Counted from the first letter of the stretch, positions 51,095 through 60,148 are shown. The stretch: DNA of 64,000 nt from Catellatospora tritici (GCF_019083965.1 NZ_JAHRCY010000033.1:20197-84196), one strand, 5' to 3'. Notes: a model not told the origin generated them from the sequence alone. Translations and numbers: made by a program.

Positions 51095-51430
51095 TCAGTC
51101 CGCGACCGGACGGATCGCGCCGGGGAAGTATTCCCGCTGGCGGATCACCTTGTAGATGCCGACCGGCAGCGCGATCGCGCCGTGCTCCTCGTGGCCGAGG
51201 CGGCCGTAGCCCTCGACGATGACGTAGAGGCTGGCCGGGTCGTCGGGCGGGCAGAGCAGGCTCACCCGGTCGCCGGTGAGCACGTGCGCGTGACCGGTGG
51301 CCTCGCCGTACGCCAGCACCATCCGGTTGCCGCGGTCGCGCGGCGCGTCGACCAGCCCGACCGGCAGCGCCTCCCGCGCCATCGGCTGGACCAGCACGTC
51401 TCCCTGTCGGTACATCGCTTCCGCCCTCAT
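51095..51430 (-). CDS. Small YRQGDVLV-type protein next to DUF6745
   Basis: 111 aa; start ATG 51430 or 51415. Conserved pieces are YRQGDVLVQPM, GEATGHAHVL, HEEHGAIALPVGIYKVIRQREYFPG and IRPVAD. Similar short proteins occur in phages and bacteria next to DUF6745-like genes. The His-rich HAH and HEEH suggest a metal site. It is separated by 11 bp from the DUF6745 gene, first in the leftward pair. Function unknown. Confidence 0.75.
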   Translation of the reverse strand: MRAEAMYRQGDVLVQPMAREALPVGLVDAPRDRGNRMVLAYGEATGHAHVLTGDRVSLLCPPDDPASLYVIVEGYGRLGHEEHGAIALPVGIYKVIRQREYFPGAIRPVAD

Positions 51431-51546
51431 CGCTCCATCGTGGACGTCACCGACGCTAGCCGCACGGTCCGACAGATCGGCGGGACCACCGACGTGGCGG
51501 CTCCCTGCTAACGTGCGGCACTGCCGGTTCAGACGGGGAGATCGTG

Positions 51547-52812
51547 ATGCGGTACCGAGCACTGACAGCACTCACGCTGGTGCTGCTGTGGGGGCTGGCG
51601 GGGTCGGCAGCCCGCCAGACCCCACCGAGTCGACAGCTGGCCCTCGCCAAGGGCGAGTCCCTGACCATCGTCGCGGACGGATACGCCATCCGCTCGCGAG
51701 GGCACGACTCCGACGGCTCCTTCGACCTGTACGACCTGACGACCGGCCGCTCACTGTGGCATCGCGATCCAGCCCTGGCCAGGATCGTTTCCTACCAGGC
51801 GCTCGGCGACACACTCGTCCTCACGGAGCAGGCGAAGGTGGACGGGCGGCCGGCGCCCGGTACCGGGCACACCTACGCCGTGGCCCTGGCCACCGGGGCG
51901 CCGCTGTGGGACCGGGACGGCTCGCTCGGCTTAGGTTCCACGCCGGACACGGTGCTGCTCTACTGCAACGGGTGCACCCGCGACGGTGTGGCCGTGGACA
52001 CCCGTACCGGCGCGCTGCGCTGGCAGTCGCCGCTGCTGCGCGGCGACAGCATGTGGGCCCGAGACGAACTGTGGAACGTGGCGGCAGACGGCAGGATGCG
52101 CGGCGTCAGGCTGGCCGACGGCGTGGTACGGGAGATCGGCCGCCTTCCGGCCGGATCGCAGCTGGCGGGCTGGGACGAGCGATACCTGATCGTCATCCCG
52201 AGCTCGGTGCGCTCGGCGAGCGGCGCCACGGAGCCGACCACGCTGAGGCTCTACGACCGCTCGACACTCGCCGCCGCCGGGCCGCCCTTCCCGTTCCCCG
52301 CCCGGACCGGCGGACCGGCGTCGATGCAGCTGTGCGGTGTCCACATGTGCGCCCGCGGCACCGACCTGACCGTGTACGACCTCGACGGCGACGTCGCGTA
52401 CGTGAAGCCGCAGTTCCTGCTGAGCAACGCGCTGAACCTGGACGGCGGACAGTCGGTGCTCGTGGGCGTGCAGAGCGGGCAGGGCGGGGACCGCACCGTG
52501 GTCCTGGACACCGCGACCGGCCGCCAGATCGGCGACCTCGGGCGGTGGCGGGCGCTGTCGTCCGAGGGCGACCGTCTGTGGGTCTTCGGGGGCGACTGGT
52601 CCGGTGCCGCCCTCAAGGTCCCGGTGGAACGGCGCGGGCCTGGGTCGTACCTGGGGGTGGTCGTGCTTCGGCCCGGCGGCTTGACCGTCACCTCGGTGAC
52701 GCGGCTGGACGGGTACTACGACAGCTGCGACATCGGCCACGGCTGGCTGCTGTGCCGCGACGACGTTCGCCACGTGGCGATGGCCCGGCGGCTGCCGGTC
52801 CTTCTCGGCTGA
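51547..52812 (+). CDS. Secreted PQQ-like beta-propeller protein
   Basis: 421 aa; ATG 51547 six nt after GGGGAG (a GTG three bases earlier is also possible). Signal peptide about 1-22. The body contains repeated blades: LYDLTTGRSLWHRDP, VALATGAPLWDRDG, VDTRTGALRWQSP and VLDTATGRQIGDLG. Such propellers usually serve as protein- or ligand-binding scaffolds outside the cell; PQQ-binding residues are not evident. The last 55 residues (SYLGVVVLRPGGLT, YYDSCDIGHGWLLCR) recur downstream in a truncated duplicate. Confidence 0.8.
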   Translation: MRYRALTALTLVLLWGLAGSAARQTPPSRQLALAKGESLTIVADGYAIRSRGHDSDGSFDLYDLTTGRSLWHRDPALARIVSYQALGDTLVLTEQAKVDGRPAPGTGHTYAVALATGAPLWDRDGSLGLGSTPDTVLLYCNGCTRDGVAVDTRTGALRWQSPLLRGDSMWARDELWNVAADGRMRGVRLADGVVREIGRLPAGSQLAGWDERYLIVIPSSVRSASGATEPTTLRLYDRSTLAAAGPPFPFPARTGGPASMQLCGVHMCARGTDLTVYDLDGDVAYVKPQFLLSNALNLDGGQSVLVGVQSGQGGDRTVVLDTATGRQIGDLGRWRALSSEGDRLWVFGGDWSGAALKVPVERRGPGSYLGVVVLRPGGLTVTSVTRLDGYYDSCDIGHGWLLCRDDVRHVAMARRLPVLLG

Positions 52813-53025
52813 GCCACCCTGCTGAGCTCCTCTCGCGGCATCCCCCGCAACGAGGCTTATCTGGGCGTGGTCGACCTGGACGCGGCGGAGCTGAAGGTCA
52901 TCCGAAAGTCGCCGCTGGGCGGCAGTTACGAGGACTGCGACGTCGCGTACGGCTGGATCCTGTGCACCGACGGCTTCAACGGCCAACCGCCGCTGGCCGC
53001 GAGGCTGCCCCACCTCGGCGCCTGA
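52813..53025 (+). pseudogene. Duplicated C-terminal remnant of the beta-propeller gene
   Basis: After the stop at 52810-52812 the same frame stays open for 70 codons to TGA 53023-53025. It reads AYLGVVDLDAAELKV, then YEDCDVAYGWILCTDG and ARLPHLGA, plainly homologous to the parent end (SYLGVVVLRPGGLTV, YDSCDIGHGWLLCRDD, ARRLPVLLG). There is no start or ribosome site. It is the remains of a tandem duplicate whose 5' part was deleted. Confidence 0.7.
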
Positions 53026-53035
53026 CCACGAGGTT

Positions 53036-53083
53036 AGGAAGGGCACCTTCTACATCGGATTCCGACAAGAAGGTGCCCTTCCT
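53036..53083. terminator. Bidirectional terminator (AGGAAGGGCACCTTCT hairpin)
   Basis: AGGAAGGGCACCTTCT (53036-53051) pairs perfectly with AGAAGGTGCCCTTCCT (53068-53083), a 16-bp stem between convergent genes. The same 16-mer occurs twice as a direct repeat at 60668 and 60698. Confidence 0.8.
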
Positions 53084-53089
53084 TCGCTC

Positions 53090-54550
53090 TCAGACGAGGG
53101 CGGGTTCGCGGGGCGCGGCTTCGGCGGGCGCCTGCGCGGGGGCGTGGCCCTGGCGGGCGCGCCTGGGCAGCGCGAACGCCAACCCGAAGGCGACCACCGT
53201 CAGCGCCAGCGCGATCAGCGTGACCCGCTGCACGGCGGGCAGGAACGCCGCCGACGCGCCGATCGTCGTGAAGAACACCGTGCCCAGCGCGGCCACGCCC
53301 AGCGACGAGCCGAGCTGCTGGATGGACTCCAGGATGCCCGCGGCCGAACCGACCTCGTGGTCGGCGATCTCGCCCATGATGACGTCGAACAGCGGCACGA
53401 AGATCATGCCCATGCCCGCGCCGTACACCAGCAGCGGCACGCTGAGGCTCCAGCCGCCGATGCCCATGCCCCGGTCGTCGAACGCGGCGTACAGCAGCAC
53501 CAGGCCGACGGCCATCACGGCCAGGCCGAGGTGCAGGATGCGGCGGCCCAGCTTCGCCATCGCCCCGGCGCTGAAGCCGGAGCCGAGGAACGCGCCGATC
53601 GCCCACGCCGACATGGCCACGCTCGCCCCGATCGGGCTCCTGCCCTGGCCGAGCTGCAGGAACAGGCCGACCGACAGGGAGAAGCCGACGATGGCGCCGA
53701 AGAAGACGAGCACGAACAGCGCACCGGAGGTGTACGACCGCTTCGCGAACACGCTCAGCTCCACCAGCGGCGTACCCCCGGTGGCCTTGCGGCGCAGCTG
53801 GTGCGCGGCGAACAGGCCCAGCACCACGGCCGACGCCGCCAGCATCGCCCAGGTCCACCCGGGCCAGCCCGCCTCACGGCCCTGCATCAGCGGGTAGACG
53901 AGCAGGAACATGCCCGCCCCGGCCAGCAGCGCGCCGGTGAGGTCCAGCCGCCGCACCGCCACCGCGGCGCGCCCCGCGGGCAGCGTACGCAGACCGACCA
54001 GCAGCGCGAACGCGCCCAGGGGCAGGTTGATGCCGAACACCATGCGCCAGCCGGTGCCGAAGACGTCGGCGTCGACCAGCGCCCCGGCGACGATCGGTCC
54101 GAGGATGGTGGACAGCCCGATCGCGGGCCCGAACGCGCCGAACGCCTTACCCAGGTCGGCCGGGCCGAACAGGTCGCGGATCAGGCCGAAGCCCTGCGGG
54201 ATCATCACCGCCCCGAACAGGCCCTGCACCACCCGGGCCGCGATCAGCGCGCCGGGCGACCAGGCGGCCGCGCACAGCAGCGACGCGGCGACGAAGCCGA
54301 CCACGCCCAGCAGCAGCATCCGCCGCCGCCCGAACATGTCGCCCAGGCGTCCGCCGACGAGCAGTCCGACGGCCAGCGCCAGGGTGTACCCGGCGGCGAT
54401 CCACTGCAGGTCGGCGTAGCTGCCGTGCAGGTCGGCCAGGATCGACGGGGCGGCGACGTTCACCACCGTCGCGTCGAGCAGGTTCATGAGGGTGGCGGCC
54501 AGGATCGCGAGCAGGCCGAGCCAGCGGCGGCCGTTGCTGATGTTTGTCAT
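53090..54550 (-). CDS. MFS multidrug exporter, DHA2/EmrB type
   Basis: 486 aa from ATG 54548-54550. There are 14 predicted membrane segments. The N-terminal TLMNLLDATVVNVAAPSI carries the DHA2 motif D1-like LDxTxVNVAxP. Motif A is GGRLGDMFGRRRM, and motif C-like GPIVAGALVD is present. It exports drugs or metabolites using the proton gradient. It is divergent from a WYL-type regulator with a 47-bp palindrome between the starts, 9 bp upstream of this ATG, which implies regulation by that protein. Confidence 0.92.
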   Translation of the reverse strand: MTNISNGRRWLGLLAILAATLMNLLDATVVNVAAPSILADLHGSYADLQWIAAGYTLALAVGLLVGGRLGDMFGRRRMLLLGVVGFVAASLLCAAAWSPGALIAARVVQGLFGAVMIPQGFGLIRDLFGPADLGKAFGAFGPAIGLSTILGPIVAGALVDADVFGTGWRMVFGINLPLGAFALLVGLRTLPAGRAAVAVRRLDLTGALLAGAGMFLLVYPLMQGREAGWPGWTWAMLAASAVVLGLFAAHQLRRKATGGTPLVELSVFAKRSYTSGALFVLVFFGAIVGFSLSVGLFLQLGQGRSPIGASVAMSAWAIGAFLGSGFSAGAMAKLGRRILHLGLAVMAVGLVLLYAAFDDRGMGIGGWSLSVPLLVYGAGMGMIFVPLFDVIMGEIADHEVGSAAGILESIQQLGSSLGVAALGTVFFTTIGASAAFLPAVQRVTLIALALTVVAFGLAFALPRRARQGHAPAQAPAEAAPREPALV

Positions 54551-54558
54551 GCGGTAGA

Positions 54559-54605
54559 CCCTGCCAGGCAATCAGGAAAGGTCCGTTCCTGATTGCCTGG
54601 CAGGG
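54559..54605. promoter_or_regulatory. 47-bp palindromic operator between MFS and WYL regulator genes
   Basis: A perfect 20-bp inverted repeat (CCCTGCCAGGCAATCAGGAA and its reverse complement) surrounds AGGTCCG. It occupies almost the whole gap between divergent starts at 54550 and 54613, so a bound protein would block both promoters. Confidence 0.75.
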
Positions 54606-54612
54606 TGGAAAT

Positions 54613-55572
54613 ATGTTGGAGACCTCAGCCCGCCTGCTGCGACTGCTGTCGCTGCTGCAGACCCCGCGCGAGTGGAGCGGCCCCGAGCTGGCCGACCGCC
54701 TAGACGTCAGCACCCGCACCATCCGCAACGACGTGGAGCGGCTGCGCAGCCTCGGCTATCCCGTGCACGCCACCCGGGGCGCGGTCGGCGGCTACCGGCT
54801 CGGCGCCGGGGCGAACCTGCCGCCGCTGCTGCTCGACGACGAGGAGGCGGTCGCGGTCGCGGTGGGGTTGCGTACCGCGGCGAGCGGGTCGATCGCGGGG
54901 ATCGAGGAGACGTCGCTGCGGGCGCTGGCCAAGGTGGAGCAGGTGCTGCCGGTGCGGCTGCGGCGGCGGGTCAACGCGCTGCAGTCGTACACGGTGGCGG
55001 TGCCCTCGGCCCGGCGCGGCCCGCAGGTGGACGCCTCAGTGCTGACAACGCTGGCCGCCGCCTGCCGCGACGCCGAGCGGGTCCGGTTCGACTACCGGGC
55101 GCACGACGGCAGCGCCACCCGTCGCGACGTCGAGCCGTATCGCCTGGTCAACTGGGGTCGCAAGTGGTACCTCGTCGGCTACGACACGCTGCGCGGCGAC
55201 TGGCGCACGTTCCGGGTCGACCGGATCGAGCCGCGCACCCCGGGCGGCCCGCGTTTCGCCCCGCGTCCGCTGCCCGCCGACGACCTCGCCGCGTACGTGT
55301 CCCGCGGCGTGTCCACCGCCGCCTGGCATTATCGGGCCCGGCTGATCGTGCGCGCGCCCGCCGACGTGATCGCGCAGCGGCTGCCCGCCTCCGCCGGGTC
55401 GATCGAGGTCGCCGACGAGCACAGCTGCGCGGTCACCATCGGCGCCGACAACCCCGAGACCATGGCGCTGTGGCTGGGCCTGCTCGACGCCGACTTCACC
55501 GTGGTCGACGCACCGGAGCTGTCCGTCGCGCTGCGGGCACTCGCCGAGCGGCTGAACCGCGCCGCCGGATAG
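54613..55572 (+). CDS. WYL-domain helix-turn-helix regulator (YafY-like)
   Basis: 319 aa from ATG 54613. The N-terminal HTH_11 domain (about 5-60) contains WSGPELADRLDVSTRTIRNDVERLRSLGYPV and a wing GGYRLG. The WYL domain spans about 140-220 (FDYRAHDG, RDVEPYRLVNWGRKWYLVGYDTLRGDWRTFRVDRI) and a WCX-like tail follows. WYL domains bind ligands, often nucleic acids or metabolites. The regulator probably represses or activates the divergent exporter and itself through the palindrome between them. Confidence 0.92.
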   Translation: MLETSARLLRLLSLLQTPREWSGPELADRLDVSTRTIRNDVERLRSLGYPVHATRGAVGGYRLGAGANLPPLLLDDEEAVAVAVGLRTAASGSIAGIEETSLRALAKVEQVLPVRLRRRVNALQSYTVAVPSARRGPQVDASVLTTLAAACRDAERVRFDYRAHDGSATRRDVEPYRLVNWGRKWYLVGYDTLRGDWRTFRVDRIEPRTPGGPRFAPRPLPADDLAAYVSRGVSTAAWHYRARLIVRAPADVIAQRLPASAGSIEVADEHSCAVTIGADNPETMALWLGLLDADFTVVDAPELSVALRALAERLNRAAG

Positions 55573-55614
55573 CCGTTGCTCCCGACCGCTGCCGCGCGCG
55601 AGGATCGGGCCAAG

Positions 55615-56526
55615 ATGTCCTTCATCCTGCACGAGAACACGCGGCTGGGTTACGCCGCGGACAGCCTGGCGGGACTCACCGTCGGCGACGCGCTGGGAGC
55701 GCAGTACTTCACGGTCGGCCCCAAGGTCGACGATCTACTCGCGGGCACGGTCCCGCCGCCGGTCTGGGAGTGGACCGACGACAGCGAGATGGCCTGCTCG
55801 GTGCTGTGGATGCTGCGCCGGGCCGGTCGGATCGACCCCGACGAGCTGGTGGACGCGTTCGCCCACCGCTGCGAGCCGAACCGGGGCTACGGCGTCGGCG
55901 CGTTCGTGCTGCTGCACAACGTCCGCCAGGGCGTGCCGTGGCGGCAGGCCGCGGCCGAGCTGTTCGACGGGCAGGGCTCCTGCGGCAACGGGGCCGCGAT
56001 GCGGGTCGCGCCGCTCGGGGCGTACTTCGCCGGGGACCCGCAACGGGCCGCGGCGCAGGCCGAGCTGTCGGCCCGGGTCACCCACGCGCATCCGGACGGG
56101 GTGGCGGGCGCCGTCGGGGTCGCGGTCGCGGCGAGCCTCGCGGTCGCGGGCCGCCTGTCGGGGGTACGCCCGAAGCCCGGCCCCTTCCTCGACGCCGTGC
56201 TCGCGCACCTGCCACCCGGGAAGGTCCGCAAGTACACGGCGGCCGCGCGGCGGATGCTGCACGTGCCGGTCGCCGAGGCCGCGTACGTGTTGGGCAACGG
56301 CGCCGGGGTCACCGCGCAGGACACGGTGCCGTTCACCCTGTGGGTGGCCGCGCGGTGGCTCGACGACTATCCGGCCGCGATCCGGGCCTGCGTCAGCGCG
56401 GGTGGTGACATCGACACGACCGCGGCGATCGCGGGTGGCATCGTCGCGTCGTACACCGGCGCCGACGGCGTTCCCGCCGACTGGCTCGCCGCCCGGGAAC
56501 CCCTGCCCGCCTGGCTGGACGAGTAG
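55615..56526 (+). CDS. ADP-ribosylglycohydrolase family protein
   Basis: 303 aa from ATG 55615. DraG-type metal motifs are present: VGDALGAQ, EWTDDSEM (first two Mg ligands), HAHPDGVAG and the C-terminal SAGGDIDTTAAIAGGIVASYTG that completes the di-metal site. It should remove ADP-ribose from proteins, nucleic acids or small molecules. In this family the motif is often GDTDT; here it is GDIDTT, a conserved variant. It lies 42 bp after the WYL regulator and may be cotranscribed. Confidence 0.9.
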   Translation: MSFILHENTRLGYAADSLAGLTVGDALGAQYFTVGPKVDDLLAGTVPPPVWEWTDDSEMACSVLWMLRRAGRIDPDELVDAFAHRCEPNRGYGVGAFVLLHNVRQGVPWRQAAAELFDGQGSCGNGAAMRVAPLGAYFAGDPQRAAAQAELSARVTHAHPDGVAGAVGVAVAASLAVAGRLSGVRPKPGPFLDAVLAHLPPGKVRKYTAAARRMLHVPVAEAAYVLGNGAGVTAQDTVPFTLWVAARWLDDYPAAIRACVSAGGDIDTTAAIAGGIVASYTGADGVPADWLAAREPLPAWLDE

Positions 56527-56544
56527 CGTCCGGCGTTGATCCGA

Positions 56545-56592
56545 AATTGTGGACGCTGGGTGTCGCCTGGGCAGCACCCAGCGTCCACAATT
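56545..56592. terminator. Bidirectional terminator
   Basis: AATTGTGGACGCTGGGTG pairs perfectly over 18 bp with CACCCAGCGTCCACAATT around a 12-nt loop between convergent genes ending at 56526 and 56612. Confidence 0.85.
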
Positions 56593-56611
56593 CGCGATCT
56601 CGGCGGGCGGG

Positions 56612-57847
56612 TCAGGGGTGGTCCCGGCCTGCCTCCGCGGCGGCCCAGCGGGTCAGGGGTGGCACGGCCAGGCCGGTCGCGGCGACCGTCGCCGCCAGCG
56701 CGTACCAGCCCCAGCGGGAATCGGGCCGCAGCAGCGAAACGGTGAGCAGGGCCGGGCCCACGGCGTTTGTCAGGCCGGTGAGCAGGAGGAAAGCGCCCTG
56801 ATACTGCCCGACCGCGGTGGGCGGAGCCAGCTCGTACGCCAGGCCGGTCGAGCCGTTGCCGTGCCACAGGTCGCCGATCGTGTGCACCGTCGTCGCCCCG
56901 AGCAGCAGCACGATCGTGGCGGGCACGCCGAGCCCGGCGGTGGCGGCGTACCCGAGCAGGCCCGCCGCGATGAGCAGCCCGCCGCGCCGGGTCATCCGGG
57001 CGGCCGCGCCGGGACTGCGCACGCCCCGACCCAACCGCACCGCCAGCAGCACGCTGAGCACGGTGTGCCAGACCAGCACCAGCGAGATCACCGTACGCGG
57101 CGCGTCGGTGCGGATGGCGATCCACAGCGGCACGATCAGCTTGAGGGCGACCCGGTGCACGCCCATCGCGGCGGCGGCACCGGTGACGGCGAGAAAACGC
57201 GGCGCGCGCAACGCCGCCCGCGCCGGTTGGTCCCGAGCCCCGGCTCCCGCCTCGGGCGGCGGGAAGGCGGGCAGGCGCATCAGCAGCCCGGCCGAGACCA
57301 GGTAGGTGACGGCGTTGCCGGCGACCAGCAGCCGGTAGCCGGTGGAGGTGTCGGCGGCCAGCGCGAACGCGGCCAGTGCCGCCCCCACGCCGATGCCGAC
57401 GTTGGCCACGGCGCGCAGCGCCGCGAACGCGTGCACCCTGCCCTCCGGTCCGGCCACGACGGCCACCAACGCCGCGCGTACCGCCAGATTGCCCACGGTC
57501 AGCAGCGACTCCAGCACCGCCACCACCAGGAACGTCGCGAGCGAGTCGACCAGCAGGAAGGCCAGGCCCACCACGGCCTGCGCCAACTGCAGCGCCGCGC
57601 GCAGCGCACGCGGATCGCGGCGGTCGGCCAGGTGTCCCAACGGGACGGAGGCGGTCAGCCCCACCAGGGCCGCCACGGACAGTCCGGCGCCCACTGCGGC
57701 GACCGACAGGCCCGCCGACCGGGTCAGGTAGATCGCCGCCCCGGCCGCCCAGAGGCCGGTGCCCACCGTGTTCGCCAGCGTCGCGTAGGCGGCGGTGCGC
57801 AGGTGGCCGGGCGGGGGCAACACCGCGGCGAGCAGGCGCGGCTCCAT
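56612..57847 (-). CDS. MFS transporter (12-helix)
   Basis: 411 aa from ATG 57845-57847. About 12 hydrophobic helices, with motif A as LGHLADRRDPRALRAAL after helix 2. The overall pattern resembles MdfA- or DHA1-like transporters. A repeat of the motif A pattern in the second half is weak (RLGRGVRSPGAAARMTRRGG). Substrate unknown. The frame is open upstream to 57958, where there is no start with a ribosome site. Confidence 0.85.
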   Translation of the reverse strand: MEPRLLAAVLPPPGHLRTAAYATLANTVGTGLWAAGAAIYLTRSAGLSVAAVGAGLSVAALVGLTASVPLGHLADRRDPRALRAALQLAQAVVGLAFLLVDSLATFLVVAVLESLLTVGNLAVRAALVAVVAGPEGRVHAFAALRAVANVGIGVGAALAAFALAADTSTGYRLLVAGNAVTYLVSAGLLMRLPAFPPPEAGAGARDQPARAALRAPRFLAVTGAAAAMGVHRVALKLIVPLWIAIRTDAPRTVISLVLVWHTVLSVLLAVRLGRGVRSPGAAARMTRRGGLLIAAGLLGYAATAGLGVPATIVLLLGATTVHTIGDLWHGNGSTGLAYELAPPTAVGQYQGAFLLLTGLTNAVGPALLTVSLLRPDSRWGWYALAATVAATGLAVPPLTRWAAAEAGRDHP

Positions 57848-57915
57848 ACGAGCGGACGCTACGCGCCGGGCATGCGCGGGATACGCCCGCATCGCTGTGG
57901 TCTCGATCACTCGGG

Positions 57916-58323
57916 ATGCGACATCAGGCGGTGCAGAGTAGTTTTCTTTTCGTGACATTCAGCGCGCTCGCCGGTCCACTTCGGTGGGTCGCGCGCCTGT
58001 CGCTGCGCCTGCTCGCGGCGCTGGTGCTGATGTCGCTGCTGTCCAGCCCGGCGGGTGCCTGCCCGGCGGTGTCCACCGAGGACATCTGGACGCCTCCCGC
58101 GACGGTCGGCTCGGCCACCGTCGTCGAATTCGCCCCGACCGGCCCGGCGGCCACCGCGGACGCCCCCGCTGCCGCCGCCTGCGACGCCGCCCCGGTGGTC
58201 CAGCTGCGCATCGGGGCCGGCGAGCCGGTCACGCTCACGTTCGGGCCGCACACGTGCCCGCAGCCGATCGGCGACCCCTTCGCCGACGGGCACACCTCCC
58301 GCGCTCCGCCCGCCGCGCGCTGA
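57916..58323 (+). CDS. Small exported protein of unknown function
   Basis: Up to 135 aa; start uncertain (ATG 57916, GTG 57931 or GTG 57952). A hydrophobic segment LLAALVLMSLLSSPAGACP looks like a signal peptide, possibly with Cys as an anchor, although the lipobox is not canonical. The mature part is Ala/Pro/Thr-rich with a central beta-like PVVQLRIGAGEPVTLTFGPHTC. Four Cys occur in the whole. No family recognised. It precedes a membrane protein gene by 138 bp. Confidence 0.55.
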   Translation: MRHQAVQSSFLFVTFSALAGPLRWVARLSLRLLAALVLMSLLSSPAGACPAVSTEDIWTPPATVGSATVVEFAPTGPAATADAPAAAACDAAPVVQLRIGAGEPVTLTFGPHTCPQPIGDPFADGHTSRAPPAAR

Positions 58324-58461
58324 GCCCGGCGGCGCACGCCGCATCCACCCCAGCGCGCACTCGCGCACCCTCGCACCCTGCTGCCCGCTGCCGGACGCCG
58401 CCGCGTCGCGGCCGGGCGCGCGTACCCCTCACCCACACCGCTCACCCCGAGGTGTCGAACC

Positions 58462-59331
58462 ATGGACGTCGTATTCGCCAACCTGCTACTCGACCTGTCC
58501 CACGCCGCCCTGATCTGGCTGGGCCTGGCCGTCGCCGCCGCGCTGGCCGCGGTCGCACTGGCCGTCTACCACCACGCCGCCGACCGGGAGCGCCCCGGCG
58601 CCGCACCCACCCCGGTCGTCCCGCTGCGCCGCATCGGTGAACTGCTGCGCGGGGCCATCACCGGCCCGATGATCGAGGAGCCCGCACCGGTCGCCGCCGG
58701 TCCGTCAACCGGGCAGCTGCTCGCGGCACACACCCGCACGCTGCAGCAGCGCGCCAAGGAAGCGGTGCAGGCCGCGGAGCGGGCCGCCGCGCTCGCGCGC
58801 CGCCGCCGCGACGAGTGGCTGACCGCCCAGGACGCCGCCGACCGTGCCTGGCACGAGTACGACGCCGCCGACACCGACGCGCGCCGGGTGCTGGCCGCCA
58901 ATGCCATCCCGCTGCCGCGCACCCCGCAGACCCCCGCCGAGTACGCCTTCCGCGAGCGCTTCCTGCACCGTGGCGCCATGTCGGCCTGCTCGCACAACCG
59001 CCTGTCGGCACTGGAACTGAGCGACGCGCTGGCGCACCGGGGTGGCTGGGACCCGCGCCGCCACCCGATCGAGCAGGAGGCCGTCCTGAGCCGGGCGGCT
59101 CGGGAGACGCTGCGCGAGGAGTACGGCCGTGCCGCCGCACGGGAGAAGACGGCGTGGCTGGCCAGCGAGGCCGCGGCCGCCGCGGCGGCGAGCCTGCGCC
59201 GGGCCGCCGACGCCGCGGGCACCCGGGCCCGCTGGGCGCAGCGCCGGACGGTGCCCGGGGCCGTCGCGGGCACCCCGGACCAGACCATGGTGCTGCCGGT
59301 GATTCAGGCGGTGGACAGCGCGTCGCGGTGA
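58462..59331 (+). CDS. Hypothetical single-pass membrane protein with coiled coil
   Basis: 289 aa. One membrane helix at about 16-37 (ALIWLGLAVAAALAAVALAVY) near the N-terminus is followed by a cytoplasmic part. Residues about 88-135 and 205-265 are Ala/Arg/Glu-rich helices likely to form coiled coil (RAKEAVQAAERAAALARRRRDE). Between them lies a more ordered EYAFRERFLHRGAMSACSHNRLSALELSDAL. No family recognised. It overlaps the convergent phosphotransferase gene by 28 bp. Confidence 0.7.
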   Translation: MDVVFANLLLDLSHAALIWLGLAVAAALAAVALAVYHHAADRERPGAAPTPVVPLRRIGELLRGAITGPMIEEPAPVAAGPSTGQLLAAHTRTLQQRAKEAVQAAERAAALARRRRDEWLTAQDAADRAWHEYDAADTDARRVLAANAIPLPRTPQTPAEYAFRERFLHRGAMSACSHNRLSALELSDALAHRGGWDPRRHPIEQEAVLSRAARETLREEYGRAAAREKTAWLASEAAAAAAASLRRAADAAGTRARWAQRRTVPGAVAGTPDQTMVLPVIQAVDSASR

Positions 59332-60074
59332 CGGTCGAGGTGGGCCGCGTCGGCGTCGTACAGGTCGGCGTGGCCCTGCGCCAGGTGCCGGGCGAACGCC
59401 GGGTGCCCGAGCGCGGCCTGCGTGCGGATGTGTTCGGCCAGCGCCCGCACCCGACGTACGGCCGTCTCGGGCAGGCGCCGCCGGTCGCCCGGGTCGAGGC
59501 CGTACGCGTCGGACAGCAGCCGCAGCCGCCGCCGCTGCTCGTCCGGCGGCGCCGTGAAGTCGGGGTTCTCCGGTGCGCTCAACGGCACGAACCGGTACGC
59601 CGTGTACGCCAGGTCCCACAGCCGCGGCCCCGGATGGGCGGTGTCGAAGTCGATCGCGGCGACGAGCTCCCCGTCGCGGAACACGCAGTTGTAGGGCGCC
59701 AGGTCGCCGTGGCAGAGCACCTCGGCGGGCTCCCGCGGCGGCAGCTGCCACACCGCGCCCGGCGGCGGGGTGAACCCGAGGCTCGCGTCGTGCAGCCGGC
59801 GCAGCAGTGCGCCGACCGCGACCAGGGCGGCGTCGGCGCGGGCGTATTCGGGCAGCGGATAGTCGGGCACCTCACCCGGGATGAAATCCAGCACCTCCCG
59901 CCCGGCTCCGTCGAAGCCGTGCACCGCCGGGCCCTGGGTGAACCCGGCCGCGCGAAGGTGCCGTAGCAGCGCGTGCACGGCCGGGGTCCACGGCCCGACG
60001 GGACGGTGCACCACCTGCCCGACCCGCTCGACCTCGTTGACGCCACCTTCGAAGCGCTGTCCCACGCTGGGCAC
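59304..60074 (-). CDS. Phosphotransferase (APH/choline kinase-like)
   Basis: 256 aa; start GTG 60074 or GTG 60065. The kinase core shows LCHGDLAPYNCVF (catalytic loop) and AAIDFDTAHPGPRLWDLAYTAYRFV (metal-binding DFD). The N-lobe is short, beginning GVNEVERVGQVVHRPVG, which acts as a nucleotide-binding strand pair. Compact members of this family occur widely in actinomycetes without known substrate. The region upstream carries copy C of the 62-bp element. Confidence 0.83.
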   Translation of the reverse strand: MPSVGQRFEGGVNEVERVGQVVHRPVGPWTPAVHALLRHLRAAGFTQGPAVHGFDGAGREVLDFIPGEVPDYPLPEYARADAALVAVGALLRRLHDASLGFTPPPGAVWQLPPREPAEVLCHGDLAPYNCVFRDGELVAAIDFDTAHPGPRLWDLAYTAYRFVPLSAPENPDFTAPPDEQRRRLRLLSDAYGLDPGDRRRLPETAVRRVRALAEHIRTQAALGHPAFARHLAQGHADLYDADAAHLDRHRDALSTA

Positions 60075-60148
60075 CGTACCGCCGCGCCCGCCCGCGCCCC
60101 GCCTCGCGCCCCGCCCCCGCGCCCCGCGCGGTTCGGTTCGGTTCGGTT

